This document shows positions 32,885 through 40,563 of a DNA stretch of 48,731 nucleotides, one piece after another. Origin of the DNA: Candidatus Sumerlaeia bacterium (GTDB lineage: Bacteria > Sumerlaeota > Sumerlaeia > SLMS01 > JAHLLQ01). Location: contig JANQSL010000117.1 in NCBI GenBank assembly GCA_028284075.1, positions 1 through 48,731 on the forward strand. The letters run 5' to 3'. The position numbers were made by a program, and so were the translations under genes. The notes beneath the pieces are model-generated. The model made no database searches. It saw only the letters and a program-made list of their open reading frames with translations, and was not told where the DNA came from. The first letter of the stretch is position 1, and each line of letters opens with the position of its first letter.

Positions 32885-34471
32885 TCATTCAATGCCGAAC
32901 GACCGTCGCAGTTTGTTTGCACCTTTTCTGATGCTTTTCTTCTCAACTTCCGCCATGCGATCAACGTTCTTCATTACGACGCCCATGCGATGATTGCCAC
33001 GAAGTGTCTCTTCGTTCCTGAGCATGAAGTCCCAATAGAACGTTGAAAACGGACAGGCATCGTCACCGGTCCGATTCTTCGGGTTGTAGCGGCAACCGGA
33101 ACAGTAATCACTCATTCGATTAATATAGTTTCCTCCCGCCGCATAGGGTTTCGTTCCCACCACACCGCCGTCCGCATGCATCACCATTCCGAGTGTGTTG
33201 GGAAGCGTCACCCAATCGACGGCATCGACGTACATGCCAAGATACCAGTCACTGATGACGCGAGGGTGAATTCCGGAAATCAAAGCAAAGTTACCGGTCA
33301 CCATCAGTCGTTGAATGTGATGACCGTACCCGTGGTCGATCACATGCCGCAGCGATTCGCGCAGACAATTCATCCCGGTGTCACCGGTCCAATAGAATTC
33401 AGGGAGCTTCCCGGTCTGACCGAATTCATTGCGATCAACATAATCGGCTCCCTCGTAACGGTAAACACCACGAATGAACTCTCTCCAGCCCAGAATCTGT
33501 CGAACGAATCCTTCAACACTGGAGATGCGAACGCCCCCCTTTTTATACTCCGCAACGGCATGGGCAATGACTTCGCGCGGGTTCAAAAGCTTGAGATTCA
33601 GTAACGGCGACAGCAATGAATGGAACATCCACGGCTCACCCGTCACCATGGCGTCCTGCCATGGACCAAAGTCCGGCAGACGATATTCAATGAAGTGATC
33701 GAGAACAGCCTGAGCATCCTTGCGCGTGACAGGCCATCCAAAGTCATCGAGCCGCCCCGGAAGATCCGGCAAACGACGCCTGACCATTGCAATCACTTCT
33801 TCCGTGATACGATCGGGTTTGAAACGCGGTGGGTTTCGAAGCCCGGGCATGCTCGCGGAAGGCGGTTGCCGGTTGCTCTTGTCGTGGTTCCATTCCCCGC
33901 CTTCAGGTTTGCCGTTTCTGTCCATCAGCACATTGTGCCGCTTCCGCATACCGCGATAGAAGTATTCCATCACGAGAGACTTTCTGTCTTTTGCCCAATT
34001 CGCGAACTCCTCCGGGCGGCAGTAAAAATGGTCATCGTCGCGAATCTTCAGGTTCAGGCCGTGGTCTTTCACCACGGACTCCATCAACTCCTGAACGCGC
34101 CACTCGCCGGGTTGAGTGACGGAAAGGCTCTCCGGCGCCAGAATATCGATCGCACGAGCGATCTCCGTGTCGAATGCCTGCGTGTTGTGTGGGTCATCCA
34201 TTCGTACGTAGCGCACACGATAGCCACGCTGCACAAGATCCAACGCGAAGTGGCGCATCGCGGAGAGAAACAGAACGGTGCGCTGCCGGTGCGAAGGAAC
34301 ATGGGTCGACTCGTCCTCCACCTCCATCATGAGAACCGCATCCTGATTCCTGTCCAGCCCTTCAAGTGCCGGCGCGTCAACGTCGAGCTGATCGCCTGCC
34401 ACGATGTGCAATGTGCGAACACCGCCCTTTGGAGCTGCTGTTGAAAGTGCTGATGTGAAATCTGATGTCAT
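32885..34471 (-). CDS. FeS-type cryptochrome/photolyase (PhrB/CryB group)
   Basis: 528 residues from the ATG at 34471 ([22 protein letters not shown]), overlapping the preceding membrane-protein stop by ATGA. It matches the prokaryotic (6-4) photolyase-related family (PF04244): N-terminal LHIVAGDQLDVDAPAL domain and a C-terminal FAD-binding helical domain (GWREFIRGVYRYEG, DWVTLPNTLGMVMHADGG). Four cysteines fit the [4Fe-4S] set of Agrobacterium PhrB: C369 (GMNC), C457 and C460 (DYCSGC) and C473 (DACPFS), with spacings of 88, 3 and 13 residues, the same as in PhrB. It would repair UV lesions with light, or act as photoreceptor. Convergent to the SDR/peroxiredoxin operon. Confidence 0.95.
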   Translation of the reverse strand: MTSDFTSALSTAAPKGGVRTLHIVAGDQLDVDAPALEGLDRNQDAVLMMEVEDESTHVPSHRQRTVLFLSAMRHFALDLVQRGYRVRYVRMDDPHNTQAFDTEIARAIDILAPESLSVTQPGEWRVQELMESVVKDHGLNLKIRDDDHFYCRPEEFANWAKDRKSLVMEYFYRGMRKRHNVLMDRNGKPEGGEWNHDKSNRQPPSASMPGLRNPPRFKPDRITEEVIAMVRRRLPDLPGRLDDFGWPVTRKDAQAVLDHFIEYRLPDFGPWQDAMVTGEPWMFHSLLSPLLNLKLLNPREVIAHAVAEYKKGGVRISSVEGFVRQILGWREFIRGVYRYEGADYVDRNEFGQTGKLPEFYWTGDTGMNCLRESLRHVIDHGYGHHIQRLMVTGNFALISGIHPRVISDWYLGMYVDAVDWVTLPNTLGMVMHADGGVVGTKPYAAGGNYINRMSDYCSGCRYNPKNRTGDDACPFSTFYWDFMLRNEETLRGNHRMGVVMKNVDRMAEVEKKSIRKGANKLRRSFGIE

Positions 34472-34917
34472 GGCAATGCGTTCCTGAGAAAAACCAGAGC
34501 GACGATGGCCCGTCCCGTCCAAAGCACCGTGCGAATCCAGTTTGTCGCGACCAGTTTCGCCGCGGCATCGGCATCGAAAGCGGCGGCAAGCCGGTTGTGC
34601 AGCGGCACCTGGATGAAGAAAGTCGAGCCCCAGATCAGCAGGACGGCCACGAGCGCTGTCCAGGCAAGCGGCGGAGCGATTCCGCGCGGTGTCATGAAAG
34701 CAATCAGAACGGCGGTCACCAGTTCCGCCAGCATGAGCGGCATGACAACCCATGTGGTTCGCGCCTGGTGCCGCGCTTCGTAAGCGGCAAACGCTTCCGG
34801 TCCGACGCGGGAAAAGAGCGGGTAGTGAACGACCTGAACGAACCAGATGAGACCTGCCATCATAACGGTGGCAAGCGCGTGAATCAGGAGGACGGTGCCG
34901 GCGGTTTGATCTGTCAT
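34468..34917 (-). CDS. Small membrane protein coupled to photolyase
   Basis: 149 residues from the ATG at 34917 ([15 protein letters not shown]); the frame extends to 34980 but without a better ribosome site. Four transmembrane helices: [56 protein letters not shown] and the C-terminal [14 protein letters not shown] type segment. The VQVVHYPLF and [11 protein letters not shown] motifs recur in small membrane proteins that are often found beside photolyase-like and DUF2878-type genes. No function known. It ends in ATGA with the photolyase start. Confidence 0.8.
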   Translation of the reverse strand: MTDQTAGTVLLIHALATVMMAGLIWFVQVVHYPLFSRVGPEAFAAYEARHQARTTWVVMPLMLAELVTAVLIAFMTPRGIAPPLAWTALVAVLLIWGSTFFIQVPLHNRLAAAFDADAAAKLVATNWIRTVLWTGRAIVALVFLRNALP

Positions 34918-34973
34918 GGTTGTTTCCGATTCGGTGAAATCCAGAACCATGCCATGGTCACGGGTTACGCGTG

Positions 34974-35002
34974 TTGACACGTCAGCGGGCGGCCTCTACG
35001 TC
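34974..35002 (+). promoter_or_regulatory. Candidate promoter of cyclophilin gene
   Basis: TTGACA (34974-34979) matches the -35 consensus fully; after 17 bases TACGTC is a poor -10. The start codon lies 31 bases downstream. Confidence 0.4.
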
Positions 35003-35032
35003 TGCCGCCAATCGACCTGCGGAGAAGAATTC

Positions 35033-35503
35033 ATGGGCAATTCCACTGTCACAATGCAGACAAGCAAGGGCACCATCAAAATTCAGTTGTTCGATGACAA
35101 GGTGCCGAACACGACGAAGAATTTCAAGGATTTGATCAACAAGGGCTTCTATGACGGCCTGGTGTTCCATCGTGTGATCAAGGATTTCATGCTTCAGGGC
35201 GGATGCCCTCAGGGAACAGGCCGGGGTGGTCCGGGCTATCAGTTCGCGGACGAGTTTGACCCGACGCTGAAACACGACAAACCCGGCATTCTCTCGATGG
35301 CCAACGCCGGTCCCAACACCAACGGAAGCCAGTTCTTCATCACCACCGTCCCGACTCCGTGGCTCGACAACAAGCACGCCGTCTTCGGCGAAGTCATCGA
35401 AGGATTGGACGTTGTTCAAGCCATCGAGGCCACTCAGACAGGTCCCGGCGATCGCCCCGTCAATGATATCAAAATGGAAAAGGTAACGGTGGAAGAGGGA
35501 TAA
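35033..35503 (+). CDS. Cyclophilin-type peptidyl-prolyl isomerase
   Basis: 156 residues, ATG with GGAG 8 bases upstream, no signal peptide, so cytoplasmic. It speeds cis-trans rotation of X-Pro bonds during protein folding. Core motifs are complete: [29 protein letters not shown] with the active-site Arg and Gln, [20 protein letters not shown] and [19 protein letters not shown]. It is a single-domain enzyme of usual length, monocistronic between a promoter and a strong terminator. Confidence 0.96.
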   Translation: MGNSTVTMQTSKGTIKIQLFDDKVPNTTKNFKDLINKGFYDGLVFHRVIKDFMLQGGCPQGTGRGGPGYQFADEFDPTLKHDKPGILSMANAGPNTNGSQFFITTVPTPWLDNKHAVFGEVIEGLDVVQAIEATQTGPGDRPVNDIKMEKVTVEEG

Positions 35504-35563
35504 GGGGTTCGACGTTTTTGCCGGCTTGTTGATTTGGCAAAAGCGAACTCGTGAAGACACCAG

Positions 35564-35609
35564 GTCACGAAGTGTTACGAAGAGTTTTTTCGTGCCTTCG
35601 TGACTTTTT
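35564..35609 (+). terminator. Terminator of cyclophilin gene
   Basis: Nine-bp stem GTCACGAAG/CTTCGTGAC enclosing a second ACGAA/TTCGT stem, then five T residues. It lies 60 bases after the stop. Confidence 0.75.
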
Positions 35610-35651
35610 GCTTAAGTTTCTTTTGCTTCATTCATGTGAGTTTCAACCTGC

Positions 35652-37013
35652 TCAAACCAGCTTGTCCAGTGCGAATCCCGCGAACGTCAGAACAAGAAAG
35701 AAACCGCACATGTCCGTCACGGTGGTCAGCATGGGACCGCTAACGAGAGCGGGATCGAGTTTCAAACCCTTGAGCATCAGCGGCACCAGGCCACCAAAAC
35801 AGACAGCGATGACCGTATTCAACCCCAGTGCCGTTCCGGCAACAACTCCAAGCCACGGATTCCCTTTCCAGAGAAAGGCAACAAAACCGAGCAACAGAGC
35901 GAGCGCGAAACCGTTGATCAGACCGACAGCCAGCTCCTTGCGGAACACCCGGAGAAAATCGCGCGGCTTCGCCAGGCCGAGAGCGAGCTCGCGAATACTG
36001 ACGGCAACAGCCTGATTGCCGCTGCAACCGCTCATGTCGCTGATGATGGGCATGAAAACGGCCAGCGCGATCACCTGGTCCAGAACGTCCATGTTCATGG
36101 CAATGACGCTCGCCGCGACAACATTCAAAACGATATTCAGCGAGAGAAAAGACAAACGCCGCGAAAAACGTTTCGCCAGCGGCATGTTTCGCAGTTCCTC
36201 GCCACCGATGATACCACTGACTCTCAGAAAGATACTGTTGGCTCTTTCAGCACTGGCTTCCTCAACGGCGGAACGGCGCAACACACCGACGAGCCGGCCC
36301 GATGAGTCCAGCGCCGGCACGCCGAAAAACCGGTGCTCGCCAAAGAACTGTGTGAGCTGCTCCAGCGGCTGATTGTCGCGAACATGGACCGCGTTCGCGA
36401 TCATGACCTCGGCGGCGGGCCGGCCTTTTGCGGTGAAGAGAAGGTCGCGCATTCGCAGCACGCCTTTGAGTCGCCCGCCGGTGTCCGTGATATAGGCGTA
36501 CTGCACATCGTAATCGGCGTACTCTTCACCGTGATCCTGCATATCCTGGATAATTTCGCCAACGGTCTTGTCGTCAGTGTAAGCGAGATACTCGGTGATC
36601 ATCAAACCGCCCGCCGTATCCGGCTTGTAGGCGATCAACTCCCGAACGTCCTCCGCCTCATCCGGATCCATGTGCCGGAGAATCTCATCCGTGCTTTTGA
36701 GATCCATGCCGCCGAGAATATCGGCACGAATGTCACTGTGAATCTCATCAGCAATCACACCGGCCGCCACCGGCTGCACGGACTCGAGGAGATCGCGGGC
36801 CTGCTCATCGGCGAGTTCTTCCAGCAACCCGGCCGCGTCTTCCGGCGACAACATGGTCATCAGGGCTTCATGCTGGTTCCTGCCGAGGTGAGATATGGCT
36901 CTCGCGCGGTCCGCAGGTGAGAGCGCTCCGAGAAACTCGTCAAGTTTCCCGGCATCCTTTGCCTCGAGGATCTCTTCAAGACTGGCGGCGGTGAGTTTCG
37001 GTTCGTCAGTCAT
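35652..37013 (-). CDS. mgtE: Magnesium transporter MgtE
   Basis: 453 residues, Mg2+-gated channel in the inner membrane. The N-terminal helical superhelix domain covers about 1-125 (LSPEDAAGLLEELADEQARDLLESV and MDPDEAEDVRELI), two CBS domains span ~130-255 (TVGEIIQDMQDH to FFGVPALDSSGRLVGVLRR), and five transmembrane helices complete the protein, including IISDMSGCSGNQAVAVSIRELALG and the C-terminal PLMLKGLKLDPALVSGPMLTT pore-lining segment with its conserved Asp. All three parts that sense and pass magnesium are intact. It follows the radical SAM gene by 15 bases on the same strand and may be read with it. Confidence 0.96.
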   Translation of the reverse strand: MTDEPKLTAASLEEILEAKDAGKLDEFLGALSPADRARAISHLGRNQHEALMTMLSPEDAAGLLEELADEQARDLLESVQPVAAGVIADEIHSDIRADILGGMDLKSTDEILRHMDPDEAEDVRELIAYKPDTAGGLMITEYLAYTDDKTVGEIIQDMQDHGEEYADYDVQYAYITDTGGRLKGVLRMRDLLFTAKGRPAAEVMIANAVHVRDNQPLEQLTQFFGEHRFFGVPALDSSGRLVGVLRRSAVEEASAERANSIFLRVSGIIGGEELRNMPLAKRFSRRLSFLSLNIVLNVVAASVIAMNMDVLDQVIALAVFMPIISDMSGCSGNQAVAVSIRELALGLAKPRDFLRVFRKELAVGLINGFALALLLGFVAFLWKGNPWLGVVAGTALGLNTVIAVCFGGLVPLMLKGLKLDPALVSGPMLTTVTDMCGFFLVLTFAGFALDKLV

Positions 37014-37028
37014 TGATTCGTGAGAGCC

Positions 37029-39218
37029 CTACCAGATTCCCTTGTTGCCGGTGTTGGGAACACACTGTCCGCGTGGTTCCCACACCAGAAGCTTGCCGCG
37101 CCGGTCCTTGTCAGCGATCTGAGCGTCGTCACCGGCTGAGATGCGGGTGGGATAGCTCAGAAGCGGCCGGTTCCAGCACGTGCTCAGCCATGTTTCGTTT
37201 TCCCTCAGCAAATCGATCTCCACATCATAACGGCCCGTTTCCAGGTTCCGCGGCACATGGACCGGAAGAGTCAGGTCCGCGTGATCGCCAGGCGCGATTT
37301 CACACGCGATGTGCAACTTCTCCCCTTCCCATTCGGCGTAACCGCCCTCGTGCTCCTTCCAGTGACAGGACAGCACGTCGCGACGCGACACCCCTCCGAC
37401 AGGCTCTGTTCCAACGTTCGTGACACGAATCGGAAGTTCCAGCGATTCGCCCGGCTTGTTTGCCCGATCGAGAGCCGAGGAAATCGCATGCTTGTTCCAG
37501 GCCGAAAGATAAGCGGCGAACGGCACGTTCATCACCTCGACATCCAGTTCCATCGCGCTGTTGCCGCGTTCTCCGAACCAGGTGACGCCCTCATGCACAA
37601 GATCGATCTTCAGTTTCATGGGCCCTGCATATCGTACGGGACGCACGTTGAGTTTCATCTCGAAAACGGCACCCATGACAACGTCGTCAGGCACCTGAAC
37701 GTGATCCCCTTCGTCGATAAGCTCATTCTTTCCATTGAGCAGACGGTAGCTGAGCGTCACGCGGGCATTGCGTGTGTTCTCACGAATCATTTTCTCATCG
37801 CGAGAGGCAAAAACATCCGCGGCAAGACCCTCCTTCGGGACGTTATTCGCACTCGGGTTCCACAGGAACCGCGCTGTGTTGCGAATTTGAAGCGGAATCG
37901 CCGTACCCGCGCTTCCGTCAATGGTTGTCAGAGGCCCCTGAACCCTGATCTCCGCACCGTAGATGGATGAATGAGCGCCCTCGATCCAGTTACAGGATGC
38001 TCGCCGGCAGCTCCCCCAGTATTCACGTGTCTTCATGGAACGCCGAAGGTCCTTGTACTTCTCACCGTTCCAGATTTCACCGAAACTCTGTGTCCTCAAA
38101 TCACCCATCACTTCATCGCTGAAGCAGCAGGGATAAACCAGCCCGTCGGACTTGATGTGCACGTGAGTCCACGGATTGCCACAGCTCTTTGGCGGTGCAT
38201 CATTGGGGATTGTATGGGGAATGGGAACCTTGCGGCGAATCGAACCAACCACCGGAATGGAATCGATAACCTTGTCGCGCGCCTTGATGGCGCCAAGATA
38301 AACGAAAGCGCCGGAGCGACCGCCACTTTGCAGCCATGTGTTTTCCAGACGCCAGCCGATCCCGTGGCGCCACAGGCGTTTCACCAGATTCGCCGTGTAT
38401 TGAAGTGAAGACACGTCACCACCGCCAGCCGATGAATCCCTCGGCACGTCAATCTTGAAAGGTTTGCGGTGATAATTCGTGTGAACGTCAAGCTCGACGG
38501 CACGGCGGTGCGCTTCACGGAATTTGCGAACGGTTTTTTCCTGTTCATGCACGAGGGAAAGATGATCCATTTCCTCATCGTCGACATACATGTTCGGGTT
38601 GTACTTCACGGAAGCAAACCCGTGCTTCTTTGCCATATCGACAAAGTCCGCCGCTTCGTCAATGTTCAACGTCGAACCGACCACGCAAAGATTTGCGATC
38701 GGCCACTTCGAGTTTCTGCGTTTCTTCACGCGATTGAGCAGTTCGATCTTCTCCAGCAGCGTCTCCCACTCACCACCGCGCCGAATGGCCTCATAGGTTT
38801 CTTTTGATGCGCCGTCGATGGAGGCATTGTCGTAGGCAACACCGCTGTCGACGAGATGTTCCGCCATTTCCTCGGTCAGAAGCAGAAGATTCGTGAAAAA
38901 ACCCAGCTTCAGACCGGATTCGGAGTCGATCTCACCAAAGAGGCGCTTGATGCCGGGGTAGAGAAGAGGTTCGCCAAAGCTGGAAACGGTGATATCCTGG
39001 GATGCCGGAAAAAGATCCCTGAGCACGGGTTCCAGAATATCGTCATCCAGATTCGACCCCCGCCCGTGGTACTTGTCGCGGGCGCACATAATGCACGCAA
39101 GGTTGCACTTGGTTGTGACTTCCAGCTGAACGGACCAGGGCATGGACTCCATGGAAACGGAGCGCCGCCGCATCTCCAGCGTGTTGCGAAGCCGGTTTGT
39201 CCGAGCGGGATGAGTCAT
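37029..39218 (-). CDS. Radical SAM/SPASM protein with two C-terminal Ig-like repeats
   Basis: 729 residues. The radical SAM core (about 25-255) has CNLACIMC with C38, C42 and C45 binding the [4Fe-4S]-SAM cluster, and SSFGEPLLYPGIKRLF. A SPASM-like region follows (CGNPWTHVHIKSDGLVYPCCFSD, then GSCRRASCNW) with more cluster cysteines. From about residue 415 to the end lie two related beta-sandwich repeats, each ending in DLVHEGVTWFGERG or DLLRENETWLSTCW, of the type attached to enzymes of surface-polysaccharide synthesis. Substrate unknown: a sugar, lipid or peptide at the cell surface is possible. There is no small precursor-peptide gene beside it. It is 15 bases from mgtE. Confidence 0.85.
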   Translation of the reverse strand: MTHPARTNRLRNTLEMRRRSVSMESMPWSVQLEVTTKCNLACIMCARDKYHGRGSNLDDDILEPVLRDLFPASQDITVSSFGEPLLYPGIKRLFGEIDSESGLKLGFFTNLLLLTEEMAEHLVDSGVAYDNASIDGASKETYEAIRRGGEWETLLEKIELLNRVKKRRNSKWPIANLCVVGSTLNIDEAADFVDMAKKHGFASVKYNPNMYVDDEEMDHLSLVHEQEKTVRKFREAHRRAVELDVHTNYHRKPFKIDVPRDSSAGGGDVSSLQYTANLVKRLWRHGIGWRLENTWLQSGGRSGAFVYLGAIKARDKVIDSIPVVGSIRRKVPIPHTIPNDAPPKSCGNPWTHVHIKSDGLVYPCCFSDEVMGDLRTQSFGEIWNGEKYKDLRRSMKTREYWGSCRRASCNWIEGAHSSIYGAEIRVQGPLTTIDGSAGTAIPLQIRNTARFLWNPSANNVPKEGLAADVFASRDEKMIRENTRNARVTLSYRLLNGKNELIDEGDHVQVPDDVVMGAVFEMKLNVRPVRYAGPMKLKIDLVHEGVTWFGERGNSAMELDVEVMNVPFAAYLSAWNKHAISSALDRANKPGESLELPIRVTNVGTEPVGGVSRRDVLSCHWKEHEGGYAEWEGEKLHIACEIAPGDHADLTLPVHVPRNLETGRYDVEIDLLRENETWLSTCWNRPLLSYPTRISAGDDAQIADKDRRGKLLVWEPRGQCVPNTGNKGIW

Positions 39219-39238
39219 ACGCCTGCATCACAAATGGA

Positions 39239-39265
39239 TCCGGTCGGCCGTCTGCGGCGACCGGA
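39239..39265 (-). terminator. Hairpin after LacI-family gene
   Basis: Stem TCCGGTC/GACCGGA continued by GCCG/CGGC around a TCTG loop with one bulged G, in the 93-bp gap between the LacI-family and radical SAM genes. No T tract on the minus strand, so moderate support. Confidence 0.4.
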
Positions 39266-39311
39266 ACAATCGTGCTGCACCTGCCGTGCCACGACAAGGG
39301 AGGACTGCGGA

Positions 39312-40346
39312 TCAGCCTCCGGGAGCGGCTGTGGAATCGCGCACGATAAGCTTTTGCGCGATATACGAAGCCACGCTGGGACCGCCGGGGCTCTCAATGC
39401 GTTGCATCAGAAGTTCAAGAGACTGACGTGCGACCTGCTCCAGATCCTCCGCGGTCGTGGTCAGGGCGGGGCGGTTGTGGCGGGCCCAGACACTGTCTCC
39501 GAAGGCGGCAAGCGAGACATCTTTCGGCACTCGCAGACCCGCCTCCATGAGCGGCCAGAAGAGCATACCGGCAAAAACCTCGTTCACGAGAACGAGAGCC
39601 GTGGGAGCATCCTTGCGCTTCATAATGTCCACCGTGTCGTCAATCCAGCCGTCACGATGATCGATAATATGGCGCGGATTCATTTTCAACTTCGCCGCGT
39701 GCATGGCCCTTCGCACTCCCTCGAGACGCTCGACGATACACCGGTTATAGGGCTCCGCGCCCACAAATCCGATTCGCCGATGGCCGAGATCGATGAGGTG
39801 ACGGGTCATGGCGGAGGAAGTTTCCGTCTCTTCCGCGGTGACGCAGTCGAAACCGTATCCTTCGATCTTCCCGATAATCACAAAGGGAAAGCTGGACTGG
39901 CGCAGATCGATGAGGTGATCGAGAGACGTGCGATTGTCCCAGTCGTGGACGGGGAAGACAATGACCCCTTCCGCCTGATGCTGCTGCATAACGCTGATAT
40001 TATGGCGCTCTTTTTCAGCGCTTCGTTCGGAATCCGCGATAAGGATCTGGTAACCTCTGGGTGCCAGCGCCTGCTGAACCGCGCGGAAGAACCGAACGTA
40101 GGCAGGGTTCTCGAGGTCACCGGCAACGAGACCGATAACATGACTTTTCTGCAGGGCAAGATTCTGGGCAATGCGGTTCGGTGAATAACCGGCGCGCTGG
40201 GCCAGCTGAAGAATACGGCGGCGTTCCTTCTCGGAAACGCCGGGCTTGTTGCTAAAGGCTCGGGAGACGGTCGCCGTGGACGTGTTTGCCAGGCGTGCAA
40301 ACTCACGAATCGTCATCTTGCGGGTTGATTTGGGAGTGCTGGCCAT
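39312..40346 (-). CDS. LacI-family transcriptional regulator
   Basis: 344 residues. The DNA-binding domain is at about 11-60 (MTIREFARLANTSTATVSRAFSNKPGVSEKERRRIL, hinge YSPNRIAQNLALQKS), followed by a periplasmic-binding-protein-like effector domain (VIGLVAGDLENPAYVRFFRAVQ, then GVIVFPV, HRRIGFVGAEPYNRCIVERLEG and SLAAFGDSVWARHNRPALTT). All parts are intact. LacI proteins usually bind sugars or nucleosides. It is divergent from the NSS-family symporter gene, a likely target, and a LacI-type palindrome lies between them. Confidence 0.93.
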   Translation of the reverse strand: MASTPKSTRKMTIREFARLANTSTATVSRAFSNKPGVSEKERRRILQLAQRAGYSPNRIAQNLALQKSHVIGLVAGDLENPAYVRFFRAVQQALAPRGYQILIADSERSAEKERHNISVMQQHQAEGVIVFPVHDWDNRTSLDHLIDLRQSSFPFVIIGKIEGYGFDCVTAEETETSSAMTRHLIDLGHRRIGFVGAEPYNRCIVERLEGVRRAMHAAKLKMNPRHIIDHRDGWIDDTVDIMKRKDAPTALVLVNEVFAGMLFWPLMEAGLRVPKDVSLAAFGDSVWARHNRPALTTTAEDLEQVARQSLELLMQRIESPGGPSVASYIAQKLIVRDSTAAPGG

Positions 40347-40384
40347 GGAGCGGAACCTCTCGTGAATCCTCCTTCCTCGGCCGC

Positions 40385-40404
40385 ACCGCGAAAACGGTTG
40401 CGGT
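40385..40404. promoter_or_regulatory. Candidate LacI-family operator
   Basis: ACCGCGAAAACGGTTGCGGT: inverted ACCGC/GCGGT ends around a GAAAACGGTT core with the central CG typical of LacI-family sites. It lies 39 bases upstream of the regulator start. A short direct repeat GTTACGTCGTTACG follows at about 40408. Confidence 0.4.
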
Positions 40405-40563
40405 ACTGTTACGTCGTTACGTGATCTCGGGAGAAGCGCTCCGGTGCGTCAAAGAAAATCTCCCTGTTCGCCATCGGACCGGCGGCATTCCCTTCTTGAT
40501 CCCGCCCGGGGTTTCGGCGGATTCGGGCTGCCACCGAAACGGCGGCAACCACTCGAGGCAGCG

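Noticed and set aside
34472..34753. 94-residue N-terminal extension of the photolyase
   Set aside because: It is antisense-like, Cys/Arg/His-rich, lies inside the coupled membrane-protein gene, and the ATGA overlap gives a natural start.
38856..40184. Long plus-strand frame opposite the radical SAM and LacI genes
   Set aside because: Both minus-strand genes have full family motifs; the frame spans their intergenic gap and has no domain.
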